Source: Dactylis glomerata (lineage: Eukaryota; Streptophyta; Magnoliopsida; Poales; Poaceae). From it: 64,000 nt of DNA. Under the pieces are notes generated by a model. The model made no database searches. It was not told the origin of the DNA and worked only from the letters and a program-made list of their open reading frames with translations. A program made the translations under genes and the position numbers. Positions 9,541 through 21,049 of the stretch are shown here, piece after piece. The first letter of the stretch is position 1. Each line of letters begins with the position of its first letter. Location of the stretch: positions 124,001 through 188,000 of the forward strand of contig QXEO01000728.1 in assembly GCA_007115705.1 (NCBI GenBank), in the 5' to 3' direction.

Positions 9541-12500
9541 TTATTCCCTTAAAATGTTTGCTTGTTGTACCTTAATTTCCGCCATAACATTCCAGCGCGG
9601 CCGTCCTCGGTACCTCAAGTCTTAATTCCTCGAGTGAAATTCCACCTTTATTGGCACCTCGAGTATTACTTCCTCGAGTGAAATTCCGCATCAATTATTC
9701 GTCAATACATAGCATCAGTATTATGAATAATTCCACATTGAGTTAAGTAGATGATAACCATGTTGAATAAATATTGAAAACCACTTAAATATCCAGTGTA
9801 AAGAATAAATGAACCACATGTAATCTTACTTGAAAATAATTCCTGAATTTAATCAGTGAACCTGTATCATGTTAGTATTAAAAAAAATATGTATGTACGT
9901 ACCTGGGATTATTTCACTCCTCATGGATACAAAACTAATTTCCTCAATGTGTTTAAATTCACTATAAATTACAGGACAAGTGACACATTGTGATGTACTT
10001 TCCATGATTTTGAGGATGCGTGAAATTCAATTGATCAATACCATTTATTTTTCCTCATTTTTGTATGAGTTAAATACTAGTACTCATGGAGTATAATTCC
10101 CTTTCATATGAAAGTTACAAGATAACCAAGCTTTCACTTCCATCAATGTGACTTTATCATTTCTTTATAGACGATCGACCTCCTTCATCTAGAAAGCCAT
10201 ATGACATGCTATTCCATTGATGTGAAGCTTGTTACAAGATAGTCCAATCAATTAGCAAACATGCCTTTATTTTCCTCTTTTCCTAAATTCCAGAAGAAAG
10301 AGTTTCCACAAAGTACATTTTCCTTTGTGTAAATACTTAAATAACAAGGGTGACATCAAAATATTCCAATGAGCCAAATTTCTCAAAATAAAATATAATC
10401 TACAAACAAACAATGGGCATGCGGTTGTTTGGTAAGATATGAAGTTCCCAAACTTTCTTCTTCCTCAAAGATTGTATTATTCCCGCATTGCTTCCACCCG
10501 TATAGCTGACAGTAACAATTTAAAGTCATTTGCTTGAGCTTAGTGTACCTCCAAAATATAGAGTGACTTCCACAAGAAAAGACAACAATAACAAAGATAT
10601 GATGGTTCATATTGATTCCTCCCACTTTTCCTAAGCATGTTAGTGTTGGGAGTTTGACTTTTGTTTTCCTTCAAAGTTGTAATAGTTCCGCATATAAAAA
10701 ATTCCAGCGTGGTATGTCTTCCTATAATTCCAACCTTGATAAAGATATTATATCCCTACTTTCCATCGGGTTTCCTTTTTCCAGACCAATTTTGATCCAC
10801 TATATTCCCCAATTCAAAACATAGGTGTGCTTTGTAGTTATATCATCTCCATACTGTCAAAATATAAATAGAAGACTCCCTTCCAAACCACAAAACATAG
10901 TAGTGGTTGTGATAGATAATGAACTCAAATTACAGTATGTACTTATTTTTCCAAAATAATAAACCGAAGAACCAAATGTTATATTCCTCCATCAACCATG
11001 GAGTATTGACCATAATAAAATGATAAATAATTTCATGCTCCATATATAAGATTCAGTTAATATTCCTGAAGTGTACTTCCCCCACCAATTAGTTTTCAAA
11101 CCATTAAATCTTTTGATAAACTAATTTTCCACTTCAGTATGTGATGTTAATAATAATTAAAAATACCTTCCAACATTAAAACAAAATGTTGATGAACTAC
11201 CATAATCCTCCCACTGAAGTATAGAATTCCATAATTAGTAACCACATAATTATGTTCCTTGGTATGCAACCAAGTCGTAAATATCATTAATAATAAAATT
11301 CCAATCATATGTTTTAATATTCCTCCGCAAGGAGTTATCTTCACCAAATTAGTAACTTGTGTTGCCAACTTTCAATGGATCATCAAGAGAAAACTTGACC
11401 ACAGTATTACATTCCATAATGTGCCAATTTTCATTGAGCAATATTTCCACTCTTCCTTTTCCAAATAGCATGTCATTAATTAATAGAATCTGATAAATTT
11501 AAAATTCCCTCTCCTTGTAGGTGAATATAATGTCCTACAAAAAAAAATACTTTTCCTCCACGAGGGAGTTTAAAGAAATAATTTCTAATTCCAAAGTTCA
11601 TCCGATTTAACATTTGCACGAGTATAGATCCATATATATTTTCCTTTGGAATTGTCCGCATGACACTAACTTTGCTATTGTATTCCATCAAATTATGACG
11701 TACAAGCAAAGGTTTAAAAATATATGGAGAAGTAGTCCTAAACAAATATTTAATGCAAACAATTGCATTGGACATACCGTGGAGTAAAGTTGAATTCCCT
11801 TTCCTTCAGCGTAATACAGTATGATCTTCCTCAAGAAGCCGTGTCCAATAATAAAATATCCAAACCTTTTTCCAGGTTACCCATAAATACTCGCAGTCTA
11901 TTCACTTCAATACTCTGTATGAGCTGGCATATTTTTCCTTTCCTCAACAGTGAGTTCTTCATGAAGCTTTTCCGGTTCAGAGATGCCAGTAGCATTAATT
12001 CCATTCCAGACCGTGAATCAACAAATAATAAGCAGCTCCGAGAAAACATTGTCCAGACATAGGTAGGTAAAAATAATATCCTGTTGTTTTCCGTGATTTC
12101 CTGCTGAACCAAAGAACTTACAGTATAACAGATGACATGACACGTCCCAGTACTGGTGCCAGCAAGTAGGAGTACCAATGACAATATTCTCATCTCAGCA
12201 GAATATAAACAAGTGTGACCGACACTTAAAAACGGCCGATGCGAAGAGCTGATGCACACACGATGAACCAAGTAATTCCTTCATGTCTTCCTTCACCCAA
12301 AAAATGCTCTTTGGTACGAGTAGCAAGAAAACCAACGCAGAAGACTAAACCTTCCTCGTTCCGTGTGACCAATAAAAGAGATAATTGGCAGAAATCCTAG
12401 GTTCCTCTGTTTTCCATAAAAGGGCAAAAACAGAGTTGATGTATATAGATACTTAACTTACACAAGTTCTCTTTGCAAATTCCGAACAGCGGGTGATGAT
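9541..12500 (-). repeat. GGAA-rich non-coding interior of the Copia-type element
   Basis: AT-rich sequence with the tetramer GGAA (TTCC on plus) scattered at short irregular spacing. In 9541-10323 I count about 20 TTCC and no GGAA on the plus strand, against about 3 of each expected at random. It is not a tandem repeat and no protein homology is visible. Confidence 0.7.
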
Positions 12501-13210
12501 TTGTACGAACAGGAGATGGGCGATGATGCGTACGTCTTCCTTGTGCTCAGCTTAAATTCCTCAGTCGGTCTCCAAACACTAGATTCTGCGGTAAACAGAG
12601 CAGAACAATTCCGCAGTCGCAAGCTTTACATAGCTGAGATCGCGATGCGTTGCACGTCCTCTGTCCGATGTTGTCTCAATCCTTGGCTTGAGGCTTGGAG
12701 CTTGGAGACGAGATGCAGCTGACGACGGAGTGGATGACGAGCGCCGCGCAGCTTATTGACTTCCGCGAACTCGTCAAACCAGGGATTTCGGCTTGGGCGA
12801 GCTCGTCGTGGTCGTCCGGAGAGCGGTGCGTGGCGGGGCGGCTGGTCGCAGAGAGTGCACCCGGATCGCCTTGTCGACGGGCAGAGCCAGTCACAGGCTT
12901 GCAGGTTTCGTCGCCGATCGGATCGGGACGGGGCCGTAATAGACCAGATCGCAACGACTTGTCTTCACGTTCCTAGAAACCTCGAATCCAATAACAGTTC
13001 TGCCGCCACCACCGCTGGTTAATTTTAGCAGAGAGGGCAGCGGATCTTTTCTCGCGTAGACGACGTCGGGGACGAAGTTCCGCCCAGCCTTCACGAGAGT
13101 TTTGCAGCGGATCTTTTCTTCCGCGGTAGACGACACCCAGAGACCACAAAGGTCGATGACGGCGACCGCCACGGACCGAGTTCAGGGCAAAGTTCGCCGG
13201 CGGTCCAAAC

Positions 13211-13226
13211 CATCGGCTCTGATATC
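13211..13226 (-). other. Primer-binding site of the Copia-type element
   Basis: The minus strand TGATATCAGAGCCGAT begins two bases inside the 5' LTR. It matches the usual TGGTATCAGAGC, complementary to initiator-Met tRNA, with one mismatch. Confidence 0.75.
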
Positions 13227-13228
13227 AA

Positions 13229-13807
13229 TGTAAAAAATTTAGGGTTTGTGGTCTATCCCCTATTCATCTGCGCTTATCCGTGGTGCCGCTCACAAATCGC
13301 AGATCTGAGGCTAGGGGATAGGGACCTTCTTATATTGTCTTTCCAAAGAGTCCACCTCTTATACAAATATAAAATTCCTAGTCGAACTAGTTTCCGGGAT
13401 ACCGTTCAGATCAAATTACCAACCACGATACAATTTGTCTATTAACAGACTTTACCCGTTCGTCCCTAGAACACGCACTTGTGAGCAATGCGCCATGATC
13501 ATGTCTAAATTCCATTAATCATGCAGGTCGCTATTAGGGCCGTGACCTAATCCATGACCTAGTTCCTTCCGATTATCAGTATACCTGGGTAGTCTTTTCA
13601 GTATGAATATACTGTATTCCACTGATAATCGACCGGCTTCCTTAAGCTCTTAACACTTAAGTATATTCCAACAAGCAATAATTCCATACTAAATATGTAG
13701 ACTAACTCCATGTACAAATACATGTAATTTCCATAATGAGGTATTCTGAATATTAAATAATTCCAAATAACTTTGAATGTAGTTGCAGGACACACATAAT
13801 TCCAACA
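13229..13807 (-). repeat. 5' LTR of the Copia-type element
   Basis: 579 bp, the partner of 8813-9391. It is directly followed on plus by the target duplication AAGCA and then the rest of the phytocystatin gene. Confidence 0.92.
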
Positions 13808-13897
13808 AAGCACGCCATGTATAAGGTGGAGGTGTTCGAGCTGGAATCGACCACCATCACCACCCGAAGGCTTGTGTCCTTCGTCCCGGCCAACTGA

Positions 13898-15093
13898 GCC
13901 GTCGACGTCGATTGATCCGTAGCAGTGTTGCAGACTAAAATTGAGTGTGTTTTTTTGTTAATTGGTGTTGTAATAAGATTCTTGAAGTTTGAAGAATATA
14001 AAAGTACTTGAGCAACTCCTGCTCGTTTGGGCCAAAATGTTCCTCGTAATCTTTCTACTGCTGTAGGCCTTCGGTTGAGTTCTTAATCCCTCCTCTACCC
14101 CTGTCAAGATCTTTAAGTTTATTCAGCTGATCTTATGTATAAGATGAAACAGGAAAATGATCTTTGTTTTCATCAGTCTACATATCAATAATATGGTCCC
14201 GAAATGTCTTGTTGATTCAGTCTACTGAGTTCGGCAAGAACCCAAGAACGGAACAACTACATAGAAAATCAGGTTTGCATCAGACAAATCCTTTCCTTCA
14301 GCGGTGAACCACCGAAACTGATGGGAAATATTCTATGTTCAAGAAAAGCTTGTCTTTTCTGATTCACGGGTAATGCGATCGATGGTGGTTCGCTGGGTCA
14401 CTCCATTTTGATGATTAAGAAGTCTTTCGATCGATCCATTCGGTCCATTCAGGCTGCTGTGTCCCGAAGTATTGATAGAAACAGTCCATTCTCAAAGCCT
14501 GAATTTCAAATCCTAGTCGTTAGCATCCTAAACTATTGAATCGTGGGTTAAATTAAACCTTAGACTTGTTTGGTACATCAGGAAGAAGCGAGTCAACTGT
14601 GTAAAGGAGGCATGCGACCGAGGTTTTTAAAAAGCGTTAAGTGCTAAGCAAGCAGTGAGGCTCTTAAAAAATGAAGTGAATGTCCGATGAACCTAATACT
14701 CAGTTGCTTTGCAGCAAGATAATGAAGTGAATAATGAAAGGGATGAGGAACTCAAGGGTATAATATATACTAATAAAGAAGTGAGAGGGAGGAGAAATGA
14801 CAGCCTCCAAGTCAACAAGGTAAGAAATTAATTCGGTTAGCATCAATAATTATATAAGCTGACTTATTAGGAGTAGGTTGATTGCAACTAAGGTCGAATC
14901 AGATGGACGCACCTTCATTTTGTCTTCTGGAAGATTACTTCTTTGTTTCTGAATGTGTATCTATCATCAGTTGCTCGATTACAGGATATATTGTCAAGCA
15001 CCCAATAGATTTATTATGGTTCCAAAGAAGCTCAATAAGGGCATATACTGATATACGTACCAAGCTTGAGCAGATTTGAGGTCATTATTAGTA
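13898..15093. other. 3' flank of the phytocystatin relic
   Basis: Includes a probable 3' UTR with AATAAGATTC at about 13973. No gene, domain or repeat was recognised in the rest. Confidence 0.5.
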
Positions 15094-15103
15094 CTAGTTG
15101 AAT

Positions 15104-15123
15104 GCCCGTGCGTTGCTGCGGGC
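15104..15123 (-). other. Helitron 3' terminal hairpin
   Basis: A palindrome with 5-bp stem GCCCG/CGGGC and a 10-nt loop, 10 bp inside the CTAG end. Such hairpins serve as the stop signal for rolling-circle transposition. Confidence 0.75.
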
Positions 15124-15264
15124 TGTTAAGTTATTCTCTCACATTTTATTTGAAAAATTGAGAATACCTATTTTGTTCCACGCATGATCTACAAAAGCAA
15201 ACTATATGTTAAATATTAAATTATATATGATTTTATCAAACATGCATAGAACAATAACGATAAT

Positions 15265-15370
15265 ATTGTATGCACACCTCATTTGTTTTTTAAACCCGCT
15301 GCTTTGTTATTTGGCATATTGTATGCACACCTCATTTGTTTTTTAAACCCACTGCTTTGTTATTTGGCAT
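15265..15370. repeat. 53-bp tandem duplication inside the Helitron
   Basis: Two head-to-tail 53-bp units (15265-15317 and 15318-15370) starting ATTGTATGCACACC and ending TTGGCAT. They differ at one base (CCCGCT / CCCACT), so the duplication is recent. Confidence 0.9.
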
Positions 15371-15431
15371 ATCCTAAATTTTGCAACAAAAACGATTAAA
15401 TGGTGTAAGTTTTCCCTTACTAAAATGATAT

Positions 15432-15509
15432 TACTCTGTCCCAAAATGTAAGCTTTTTTAGAGAGCTAAGTTAGCTCTCTAAAAAAGGCTTATAGTTTGG
15501 GACGGAGTA
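15432..15509. repeat. Stowaway-type MITE inside the Helitron
   Basis: 78 bp with TA flanks. The ends read TACTCTGTCCCAAAATGTAAGC (left, in part) and TTGGGACGGAGTA (right), near-perfect Stowaway inverted repeats. Confidence 0.8.
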
Positions 15510-15679
15510 CAACATAATTATCCACATTCATGTAATAATAATTGATAACATTTTAGATCTCCTAAACATTGTTAGGTGGAAAACATTGTAATTATTTGCC
15601 AAAAGAATTTGTAATTTGACTTCACTCTGACTAAAACACGTTAGCAAAATACCATCTCATTTATTTTCTCAAAAAAATT

Positions 15680-18640
15680 AAGTTGTTCACTCTTAATCTC
15701 TCTACTCTCTCTCACTCACTTTCCCCACCGCAGTTGACCATGTGCGTCTTCCCCAGACACTTTTCCAGGCATGGCTCGTTTTGCCTCCGGTTCGCCGAGA
15801 TTCGCCCGCATCCCCACAACCCCCTCCCCTTGCCATCTTCTGTGCGTCGCCGCTGCTCCGTCCTCACCTTCCTCCGCCTCTCCCCTGGCTACCATCATCA
15901 CCGCAGTTCTTGCTGCCCCTCCCCGGGATACGGTCCTCGAGGCCCATCACTGCACCATGGCCCGCGCCGCAGCCGCTCTCTAGCGGGAGGCATCTGAGAG
16001 ATGACGACGGCGGACGTGATGTGCCCAGCCACAGGCACGGGGACTATGGGAAGGCGCCCTATCACCTCTGACGAACGGGCTGTGTATTCTCCTTTTATCC
16101 ATTCACCCTCGAGTGCCTCGTCTCCTCCTCCTTCTTCCTCTCGCGCTCTGCCCTCTTCCTCTTCAAGCTAAAGATATGATTTTCCCCTCCTCCGATGCCC
16201 GCTCGGCCACTACGGCGCCGACCCAGGTATCGGCTTTGACCAGGTTTGACTCATCGGTGACATGCATGGCGTCGACATCAGTAATTATCTCGTGGGCTTA
16301 GAGCCCCTGGCGCTGGAGCTGCAACGGAGGAGGACGATGGCCAAGGCTTTGGTGCGGCCGTGCGGGAATGCTCGGGATCCTCCATATAGCTCCATGTCGA
16401 GGTACACGCCCGGACAGGTTCCACCACTGAAGGAGTCATTTGGTTGGGCGAGCACCGATGGCGGCATGGGGCAGGCAGGCAGCGGTAGGAGCAGTCCTTC
16501 CCGCCAGTTGGCAACTGCGGTCTCGCAGAACCACCGCGTCTACCCTGATGACCATGTCAAGCAAGAATCCAAATTCCTGTCAGTAGAACGGCGATAGGGC
16601 GGCAACATGGAGTAGTGCGGATCGAGAGTTCTGATCAGCAGAATGGCCAAATAGCGGTAACGTCTAGCTGGAGCTGATTTTCGCCTCTTCAGGTGTGGCA
16701 ATATCTGAGCTAGGAGCTTGGGACAGAACTTCGGCCAAGACAATTTCAATCTGGGGTTTCACACCAATGTCTGGCATGGATCGCGATCAACAAAACTTTT
16801 AAACGATTCCGTCGCTCTACCGTCATGCCTCCCCAGGCGACTGAGGCCGACAAATTTTCCTTTTTACTTGTAGGAGCTAAGTAGGGGCCTCTAACAAATC
16901 AAGGGCATGCACATAGGTGCACAAAACAAAAACGTAGCAATACTGAAGATAGATAGAGTGTACAGTTACAAAAAAAAGGATAGATAGAGTGTGAATCAAA
17001 AAAATCTTCCAAATCGATAGATACTGAATAAAATCAAGCACTAGTGCATACCATGAGGCAACCAGAGCTAAACATATTCATGATGCGTGCACAAGGGTCA
17101 TGCCGCTCGGCAGCCGAGCAGATTCTTGAGCCGCTCGTCGAGGAGTTCGTTAGCAGGGTCTGGTCGACATCTGCTTCTTCAAATCACCGACCAATAAAAT
17201 AGCTATGAGATAAAAACATTGGCAAGGGTATGAAGCAGATCATCTTTGCCAAATTTCAACTGTCAGACACGTATGGTCTAGGTCGGACATGGCCGTCTTG
17301 CTCTTTGGGACGTAACTTAGGTTTTCAAATTTCAACTGCTGGAACGCCTCGATGGACATGGACACCACCACCTTCCATGTCCCCGCAGTTGAAGAAGGAC
17401 TGACTCGCTTTGGCACTTCACACTCACAGTGGACCATGGAGCTCGCCGATGACCATGCTCGATTGCTCCAAGCAATCAAAAAACCAATGATCAAGTGGAT
17501 TTGCTAAAAGAGCAGCCCGTAAGACACCTACTTGCATCAGCGCACCAGAGGTGACCGGCTTCATCTTGTACTTTTCAGCGGCGGCCATTTCTCCGTTATG
17601 TCACAACCCGTCGTCCATGACGCCGAGCAGTGCAGGTCGCGATACTCGCACGTCCCGACCTCCTTGCGCAACTCGCCTACCCCTGCGCCATCAACATCAA
17701 AAAATTGCTCTCCAGGATTGGGAATTCAACACCTATGTCAAGGACTCGAGAAGGGAGGTCCCGGGCGATGGCGGCAGGGCGAGCGGTTTGTCTTTAGGCG
17801 TGCAGCCGTGTGGGTTTTATTTGAGCGATCCAAGGGCACCGAATGGATTCGATTTCAAACGTGTACTACTCTTCAACTTACGTACGACAAACTGAAAGAG
17901 CTTCCTTTTAGCTAGCGCTTTGTATACCGATCGGGACATATGGGATCAATCCTACTCCTGATGTGGGGGAGATAACTTTTGCACTGCACAACATTATATA
18001 GAAAACCCCTTCACATTTTCAATAGAATCAACTCCGGTCCCGAAATCAAGTCGCCATCCCCGATTAGCGCCCCGATCAGCGCGGCGATCCTGCAATCAGC
18101 GCCGGAGATCCCCGCCAGCGATCCTGCACCGCGCCTGCACGGCCCCTGCACGAGCTCGTGCTCGCCGGCGCCCCTGCACCACCCCGCGCGCCGGCGAGAC
18201 CTTCTCCCTCCAGCTCCGGGTCGATCTCCGGCCGCCCTAGCACCTCGCCGGCCGCCAGCTCCCAGCAGCAGCGAACCTCGCCGGCCACCATCTCCCAGCA
18301 GCAGCAGCAGCGGCCGCCGGCCCCAGCGCCTCGCCTCCAGGAGCAGCAGCCACCTCCACCTTACACCTCCAGGAACAACTTCTCCTCGTCGCCGGCTCCC
18401 TCCCCTACCCGCAGCTCCCTCGCGGTCCCTTGACGGAAGGAGGTTGACGACCATTGCCTCGCCAACGTCGCATCTCCGCCGAGCTTGACAGAGGCCACAC
18501 GCAGGAGCTCCATCCCCGTCGCCGGACTCTTCTGCTCCGCTCGCTGTCAGGCTCTGTCCTTGAACGCGCAGGAGCTCCATCTCCATCCCCACTCTTCCCT
18601 GCACATGAACCATGTGACCTGCTCCAGAACATTTAGAGAG
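15680..18640. other. GC-rich exon-like segments of the Helitron, unassigned
   Basis: Three GC-rich blocks (about 15700-16700, 17230-17900 and 18020-18620) alternate with AT-rich stretches, as expected when exons of several genes are captured. Their open frames are short, occur in many frames and are Pro/Ser/Arg-rich. I recognise no domain. I see no reason to call any of them a gene. Confidence 0.45.
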
Positions 18641-18749
18641 GATGTACATGATCATAGTAAGGTTGTGGTAGTTTTCCTCAAGCTATTTCTTGGAAAATTT
18701 GCTGTAAAAAGGCACACATGTACCTGTGGTATGAAATAGAAACCGTGTT

Positions 18750-18906
18750 GGCAAATTCTGGTGTCAGTACACATGGCGCCACTGTTGTCTTTGCTCGAGT
18801 CTTGCCCTGGTATCTTCACAAGTGGAAGCGAGGACTTGCAGGTGGATGCCTTTGAGCCAATCAACCAGGTTTACCAACATGTGAAACAGCAGAATGTTGG
18901 AAAGTG
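18750..18906 (+). pseudogene. Possible captured exon, unknown gene
   Basis: A plus-strand frame reads HMAPLLSLLESCPGIFTSG, then EDLQVDAFEPINQVYQHV and stops at about 18906. The composition looks like real protein, but I cannot name a family. It lies in the Helitron, antisense to the mutarotase piece. Confidence 0.3.
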
Positions 18907-19860
18907 AAGGGCTCTGAGTTATTTGTTAAGACATAGAGATCAAAATGAGTAAACAAAGAGACATAAGGATCTTAAAGAGACACCACAACACACACAGAAA
19001 CGCAAGAATTGTTGCTGAAAATACACCATACTGCACACAGCAGCTGACAGATCATGCTCCAGTTAAAAAAATAACTGACGCGGCTGCATTATCCATTTAA
19101 GCATCTCTTTCTCTCTTCACCATTATCTCCCTCCCTCTCTTTGCTTTTATAAAGAAGCTACTGGATAAATCACGCTACAGTTGAAAACATGAGCAAACTG
19201 ATTTGGCACCACCAGATGATGAACAAACTTTGTGCTGAAAGTAGAAAGTAAGAGAAGCAAAGCTTATGAATGTAGTGCCACTCCTAGACTACCAAAGTTG
19301 GATTTTACGGTTTGCTCATTTTAACTTGCATAGATTCATTTCTTTCCAGCTGCCTAAATGAATGTAGTGCAGAAACATTCAGGTTCAGGCTTGATTATAA
19401 CCAGAATCACCATTCAGGAACAAGCAATCTTAATATGTTAACCTACAATTTCATGGCAAAATTACTCTGTCTTTGCTCCATGAACTCTTCCCCTTCCCTT
19501 AATATGTAGGTGATGCTAGGTGTTTACCTCTGCCTCTAGTACTGCAGAACACAGGGATAGTTGGGCCTTTGAATGTTTGAACAATTCAGATTTATTCAAC
19601 AGATGGAGCTTAATGATTTTGTCATGGAATTATGTACCAAAACTATGACCAGGTGATATCGGCAAAGGAAGATACCAAGTGCTTGCAAAACGGGTCGATA
19701 CATAAGGGGACAGTTCAACATAAGACCAGCTGAACCGAGAAGAATTCCCTGCAAATTACAGCGCAAATCTAGACTCACATGGTACACAAAACCATGACCG
19801 CTGGGTATGAGGGCAACCATGACTTGTTTGATATTGAAGCCAGAAAATCATCATGCGTAC

Positions 19861-20023
19861 CTTTGGAATCAGGAGTGACGATTGACATGATTGTGGCGCC
19901 CCAGTTGCTAATCTTGACAGAGAAATCTCCTTTCTTGAGCATGTACACACCGACCATCTTCCTCGCATCAGCACCGCTGGCCAACGCAAAGGTCGCAAGG
20001 AACAGGACAGCGAGAAACAGCGG
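19861..20023 (-). pseudogene. Captured first exon of a galactose mutarotase (aldose 1-epimerase) gene
   Basis: The minus frame gives a secretory leader (PLFLAVLFLATFALASGADA), then ARKMVGVYMLKKGDF, SVKISNWGATIMSIV and TPDSKG. This matches the N-terminal beta strands of plant secreted aldose 1-epimerases. The piece ends at 19861 at a proper splice donor (AAAG|GTACGC), the expected exon-1 boundary, and intron-like sequence follows toward 18900. The start codon and all catalytic exons are missing. It is a Helitron-borne gene fragment, not a gene. Confidence 0.75.
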
Positions 20024-20028
20024 ACCTC

Positions 20029-20148
20029 GGATTCGGTGGAGATCTGAAGGATACCGCCGACGACGGCACGGTCGGCGGTGTGGAGGTTGGTGCGGCGGGA
20101 GCGCCAGAGCGCCTGCATGACATACTCCACCGAGTCCTTGGGCGACGC
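20029..20148 (-). pseudogene. Captured fragment of a second gene, abutting the mutarotase exon
   Basis: The minus frame reads ASPKDSVEYVMQALWRSRR, then TADRAVVGGILQISTES. It ends within a few bases of the mutarotase piece and is in a different frame. It resembles the N-terminus of a small grass protein with a COMM-like C-terminus as I remember it; that name is tentative. The join of two unrelated coding pieces is typical of Helitron capture. Confidence 0.45.
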
Positions 20149-20597
20149 CGGTGATCACGGGATCAGCAGCTTCCTCAAATATGGGTCCCTTAAGCCGCGC
20201 CGCTGCATATCCGGCCGCCGGAGGGGGGGGGAAATCCCGTTTTCAGCTCGATGAGGAAGAGGACGGCACGTGGGAGGAAGGAGGCGACGAAGACGTGCGC
20301 GGGGAAAAGGAAGAGGATGCAGCAGCGCGATGTGGGGGAAAAAGGCAGCGGTGGCGTGGAAGAGGGGTGTGGAGGGAGGAGGAAGCCGGCGGTCGGGCGG
20401 CGTCGGCGTTGACGAAGAGAGCGGTCGGTGGGTCGGTCGGTGGAGCGGGATCGCTATGGCGACTTTCGTGGTACGGTTTTTCATACGACGGACAACAGTT
20501 TGACGTACGAAGATTTTTTTTGACGGACGACCCGGTTTTTGTATGTACCACGGTTTTGTAACCATCACGACCTCAAGCCGTATTATTAGTAGAGAGA

Positions 20598-21049
20598 TTT
20601 TTTGTACAGATCTCTATTTGTGCATTTGCTCCGTCTGCATTTTCTTTCCAACAAGCAGCAATCTATGGGTATATCCTAGGAAACTCTATGATGGCAGTAT
20701 GTTAGTCTCATAATTTACTCTTTTAACACCTGAACTACATACTATTTAGTCATCTAAACATTTTGCACAATATGTATTTCAGAGTTCAGACTTACTGCTA
20801 CAGTCCACACACAAAATTCAGAAACGCACAGTAAAAATGAGCTACAACAGCAACTGGTCATATCCATCTCCAAAGGACTGAGGCGATCTAGGTTATCTAG
20901 CACTCCATCCGTGTAATGTATGTTCAGGCAGACTACTCCCAACATGTGCATCAAAATTTAGAAACGCAAACCAAAAGCAGCAGGAACATTTAAGAACAGA
21001 AACCTCTAATGGGCAAACCAATCCAGCGAGCATTTCGTAACCTCGCACC
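20598..21049. other. Intergenic sequence between the Helitron and the GeBP gene
   Basis: AT-rich with no recognisable gene. Part may be transcribed as the 3' end of the GeBP gene. Confidence 0.4.

Larger units (their letters stand above)
8813..13807 (-). mobile_element. Non-autonomous Copia-type LTR retrotransposon (complete)
   Basis: Two 579-bp LTRs (TG...CA) bound a 3,837-bp interior, flanked by a perfect 5-bp target duplication, AAGCA (8808-8812 and 13808-13812). Orientation is minus: next to the right LTR the minus strand reads TTGATATCAGAGCC, a variant of the initiator-Met tRNA primer site. Next to the left LTR it reads AAGTGGGAGA, a polypurine tract common in plant Copia elements. The interior has no gag or pol beyond a short RNase H tail at 9392-9520. 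It must be moved in trans. The LTRs differ at about 7 sites by eye, suggesting roughly half a million years. Confidence 0.92.
8535..13897 (+). pseudogene. Phytocystatin (cysteine-protease inhibitor) gene, broken and split by a retrotransposon
   Basis: The 5' part is 8535-8812 and the 3' part 13808-13897; the 4,995-bp element between them duplicated AAGCA. The start gives a signal peptide (MRMSLLIVLLITGATVLDA), then family-like segments: WKAIKNITDPHVQ, a KWVV..H helix (equivalent of the plant LARFAV motif), NDGLRFSKVMSGEMQ, the inhibitory QVVTG loop and NYRLDVDTLR. After the insertion come YKVEVFEL and RRLVSFVPAN with a TGA at 13895-13897. Apart from the insertion it has an in-frame TAG at 8619-8621, a 1-bp loss near 8669 and a 1-bp gain near 8749. 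It is dead, though still easy to recognise. Active phytocystatins inhibit papain-like proteases in the secretory path. Confidence 0.85.
15094..20597 (-). mobile_element. Non-autonomous Helitron with captured gene fragments
   Basis: On the minus strand it starts TCTCTCTACTAATAATA (5' end at 20597), matching the grass Helitron consensus TCTMTAYTAMYH. It ends GCACGGGCATTCAACTAG (3' end at 15094), matching the consensus GCACG...CTAG end. A GCCCG/CGGGC hairpin lies just upstream of that end (15104-15123). On the minus strand the flanking bases are A on the 5' side and T on the 3' side, the expected AT target, with no duplication. No Rep/helicase is encoded. The interior holds exon-like GC-rich pieces, including a galactose mutarotase exon and an abutting second gene fragment. 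Confidence 0.82.

Noticed and set aside
12660..13228. GC-rich frames in the leader of the Copia-type element as a possible gag
   Set aside because: No capsid or zinc-knuckle motif in any frame. The segment looks like an untranslated leader with a short internal duplication (AGCGGATCTTTTCT at about 13037 and 13103).
18011..18655. A 214-codon Gly/Arg-rich minus-strand frame and overlapping Pro/Ser-rich plus-strand frames in the Helitron
   Set aside because: Low-complexity GC-rich translation in several frames at once; no domain and no sign of selection on one frame.
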